Assembly: GCF_016735585.2 (NCBI RefSeq)
Contig: NZ_JAERSE020000006.1
Coordinates: forward strand, 124,001 to 188,000
Direction of reading: 5' to 3'
DNA: 64,000 nucleotides
Source: Chryseobacterium tagetis
GTDB lineage: Bacteria > Bacteroidota > Bacteroidia > Flavobacteriales > Weeksellaceae
Shown here: positions 62,564-64,000 of the stretch, one piece after another
Numbering within the stretch: position 1 is the first letter of the stretch
How the letters are laid out: each line of letters starts with the position of its first letter
Notes under the pieces: generated by a model
Databases searched by the model: none
What the model was told of the DNA's origin: nothing
What the model saw: only the letters and a program-made list of their open reading frames with translations
Translations under genes and position numbers: made by a program

Positions 62564-63460
62564 ATGAAAAAAGTTTGGTTTATCACAGGAAGCTCAAAAG
62601 GTTTAGGAAAAAGCCTTGTAGAAGCGGTGTTATTAAAAGGAGATTATGTGGTGGCGACAGCAAGAAACCCTCAACAATTAAAAGAACTGGCAGAGCAATA
62701 TCCGGAGCAGTTGTTGCCACTGGAGCTGGATGTTCAGAATAAAGAACAGATTTATGCTACGGTTGAAGAAGCAGTGAGTCATTTCGGAAAAATTGATGTG
62801 TTGGTAAATAATGCAGGCTTCGGAATTACGGGCGCGGCAGAAGCTTTTACGAATGAACAGGTCAGAAATCAGTTGGAAGTTAATTTGTATGCGCCGATTG
62901 AAGTGACCAGAGCTGTTCTGCCATATATGAGAAAAGAACATTCAGGAAATATTCTGCAGATCAGTTCTATTGGAGGCAGAGTGGGGAATGCGGGGCTTTC
63001 TATTTATCAGGCTGCGAAGTTTGGTTTGGTTGGTTTTTCTGAATCTCTGAGTAAAGAAGTTGCTCCTTTAGGGATAAAAGTAACCTGTATTCAACCTGGA
63101 GGTTTCCGTACAGAATGGGCAGGTTCTTCCATGAGTTTTGCAAAAGATATTGAAGGGTATGAAGCAACGGTAGGAGGAGTGAAAGAACATTTGATTTCCG
63201 GTAAGTTTCTGCCGATGGGAGATCCTGCGAAGGCAGCAAAAGTAATGATAGATGTTGTGGAAAATGAAAATCCTCCACTGCATTTGGTTTTAGGAAGTGA
63301 AGCTGCCGCTATTTTAAAAGCTACGGACGAAAAAAGAAAAGAGGAATTCGAAAAATGGATGGATGTGACAGTTTCTACCGATCATGACGATGCGGTTAAT
63401 ATTTTTGACACAGAATATGGGAAGCAATATCTGTCACACAAAGGAATTAGTCTGAAATAA
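62564..63460 (+). CDS. short-chain dehydrogenase/reductase
   Basis: A 298-residue classical SDR. Rossmann motif ITGSSKGLG (residues 6-14), NNAGFG, catalytic Ser in QISSIGGRVG and YQAAK (Tyr/Lys). The R16-like ATARNP after beta-2 suggests NADP preference. The substrate is unknown. The frame extends upstream to 62525, but only the ATG at 62564 begins directly at the first beta strand (MKKVWFITG). It may be controlled by the AraC-family gene downstream, which has its own promoter signals. Confidence 0.93.
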   Translation: MKKVWFITGSSKGLGKSLVEAVLLKGDYVVATARNPQQLKELAEQYPEQLLPLELDVQNKEQIYATVEEAVSHFGKIDVLVNNAGFGITGAAEAFTNEQVRNQLEVNLYAPIEVTRAVLPYMRKEHSGNILQISSIGGRVGNAGLSIYQAAKFGLVGFSESLSKEVAPLGIKVTCIQPGGFRTEWAGSSMSFAKDIEGYEATVGGVKEHLISGKFLPMGDPAKAAKVMIDVVENENPPLHLVLGSEAAAILKATDEKRKEEFEKWMDVTVSTDHDDAVNIFDTEYGKQYLSHKGISLK

Positions 63461-63470
63461 TCATAATCAT

Positions 63471-63499
63471 TGAGACTGTATTTTTGCAGTCTCATTTTA
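63471..63499 (+). terminator. intrinsic terminator after the SDR gene, with a -7-like loop
   Basis: Perfect 8-bp stem TGAGACTG / CAGTCTCA with 8-nt loop TATTTTTG, then TTTTAT. The loop is itself a full -7 consensus. Confidence 0.7.
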
Positions 63500-63507
63500 T
63501 ATCTTTG
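63500..63507 (+). promoter_or_regulatory. -7 element for the AraC-family gene
   Basis: TATCTTTG (full consensus) 6 nt before the ATG; this would give an almost leaderless transcript. The TATTTTTG at 63479-63486 is an alternative that leaves a leader of about 20 nt. Confidence 0.45.
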
Positions 63508-63513
63508 CATATA

Positions 63514-64000
63514 ATGAAACCTAAAAGAGAAGATTTTGGAAGTATTGTGTATTCCTGCTATACTCAGTTGAGTCGGCAAGGGGAGCATTTTGTATCTGAT
63601 CATGTGTTGAGTTATCAGATCTCTGGTGATTTGATTTTAAATGACGGTTTACATGATTATTCTGCGAAAGACGGTTCAATTCGTTTCTTGAGGAGAAATC
63701 AGCTATTAAAATTTACAAAACAGCCGCCTCCTGATGGAGAGTTTAAATCTTTATCAATTTATTTGAATCAGCAAATCCTAAAAGATTTCAGCATAGAGTA
63801 TAACTTGGTCTCAGAAAGAAAAGAGTACAATAAACCTTTGTGTATGCTTAATGAAAGTGTACAACTTCAGAATTATATGGATTCATTACTGTTTTATTAT
63901 AATTCGGGAAAACTTTCCGATGTAAGATTGGTAGATTTAAAAATAAAAGAAGCGTTAATTTTATTACTCGAGGAAGAACCTGAATTAAAAAATATCTTAT
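63514..64000 (+). CDS. AraC-family regulator, N-terminal part (cut by the window edge)
   Basis: The frame opens at ATG 63514 and has no stop in the remaining 162 codons. The visible part is a ligand/dimerisation domain (GEHFVSDHVLSYQISGDLIL; FLRRNQLLKFTKQPPPDG; a helical VDLKIKEALILLLEEEPEL) of the kind found in ExsA-like AraC regulators of Bacteroidetes. The helix-turn-helix part would lie beyond the window, so the class is inferred from the N-terminal pattern. It begins 53 nt after the SDR gene in the same direction, which suggests that it regulates that gene. Confidence 0.75.
   Translation, partial: MKPKREDFGSIVYSCYTQLSRQGEHFVSDHVLSYQISGDLILNDGLHDYSAKDGSIRFLRRNQLLKFTKQPPPDGEFKSLSIYLNQQILKDFSIEYNLVSERKEYNKPLCMLNESVQLQNYMDSLLFYYNSGKLSDVRLVDLKIKEALILLLEEEPELKNIL

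Noticed and set aside
62371..62586. Minus-strand frame of 71 residues between acpP and the SDR gene
   Set aside because: Very AT-rich, low-complexity translation; overlaps the start of the SDR gene and has no start signals.

Overview
The window looks like chromosome of a flavobacterium, most likely Chryseobacterium or a close Weeksellaceae relative. It is AT-rich, its promoters fit the Bacteroidetes -33 TTG / -7 TAnnTTTG pattern, Shine-Dalgarno sequences are rare, many exported proteins end in type IX secretion (T9SS) type A sorting domains, and several Bacteroidetes-specific families occur (DUF6452, DUF6048, DUF2480). No rRNA, tRNA, CRISPR array, transposase or integrase was recognised.

Layout. 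1-3.85 kb (minus): a cut S41/PDZ peptidase behind a DUF2975 / small XRE regulator pair with a striking operator, then DUF937 and DUF2480 genes. 4.0-18.4 kb (plus): lpxB, a short ComEC, sdhC-sdhA-sdhB (type B succinate:quinone oxidoreductase), a lone secreted protein, a thioredoxin-fold lipoprotein without its CxxC, rlmD, a large DUF5117-type zinc protease, and DUF6452-DUF6048. 18.6-49.6 kb (plus): 31 kb of exported proteins only. These are an M43 protease, two paralogous metzincins, a coiled-coil surface protein with a T9SS partner, and four tandem proteins of about 1500 residues built from fibronectin III, choice-of-anchor-J-like and GEVED modules. The four share near-identical C-terminal thirds and terminators. 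49.7-52.9 kb (minus): ruvB-paiB-MBL hydrolase-coaE. 53.2-57.0 kb (plus): hutI, a small membrane protein, hutG and an aldehyde dehydrogenase. 57.4-58.0 kb: a periplasmic thioredoxin-like protein. 58.05-62.2 kb (minus): acpP-fabF-rnc-(IPExxxVDY-like)-pyk. 62.5-64 kb (plus): an SDR oxidoreductase and the start of an AraC-family regulator.

The best candidate for something undescribed is the control and evolution of the four giant T9SS genes. At least three are preceded by about 150-190 nt leaders holding strings of hairpins. In the two most similar genes the hairpin positions match but the stem sequences differ by compensatory changes, which points to a selected RNA structure. The same gene set shows domain conversion, a flipped terminator loop, and elsewhere a mobile-looking sorting-domain-plus-terminator 3' cassette.

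All calls come from reading sequence and translations by eye; no database search or folding program was run. Family names rest on recognised motifs and context.
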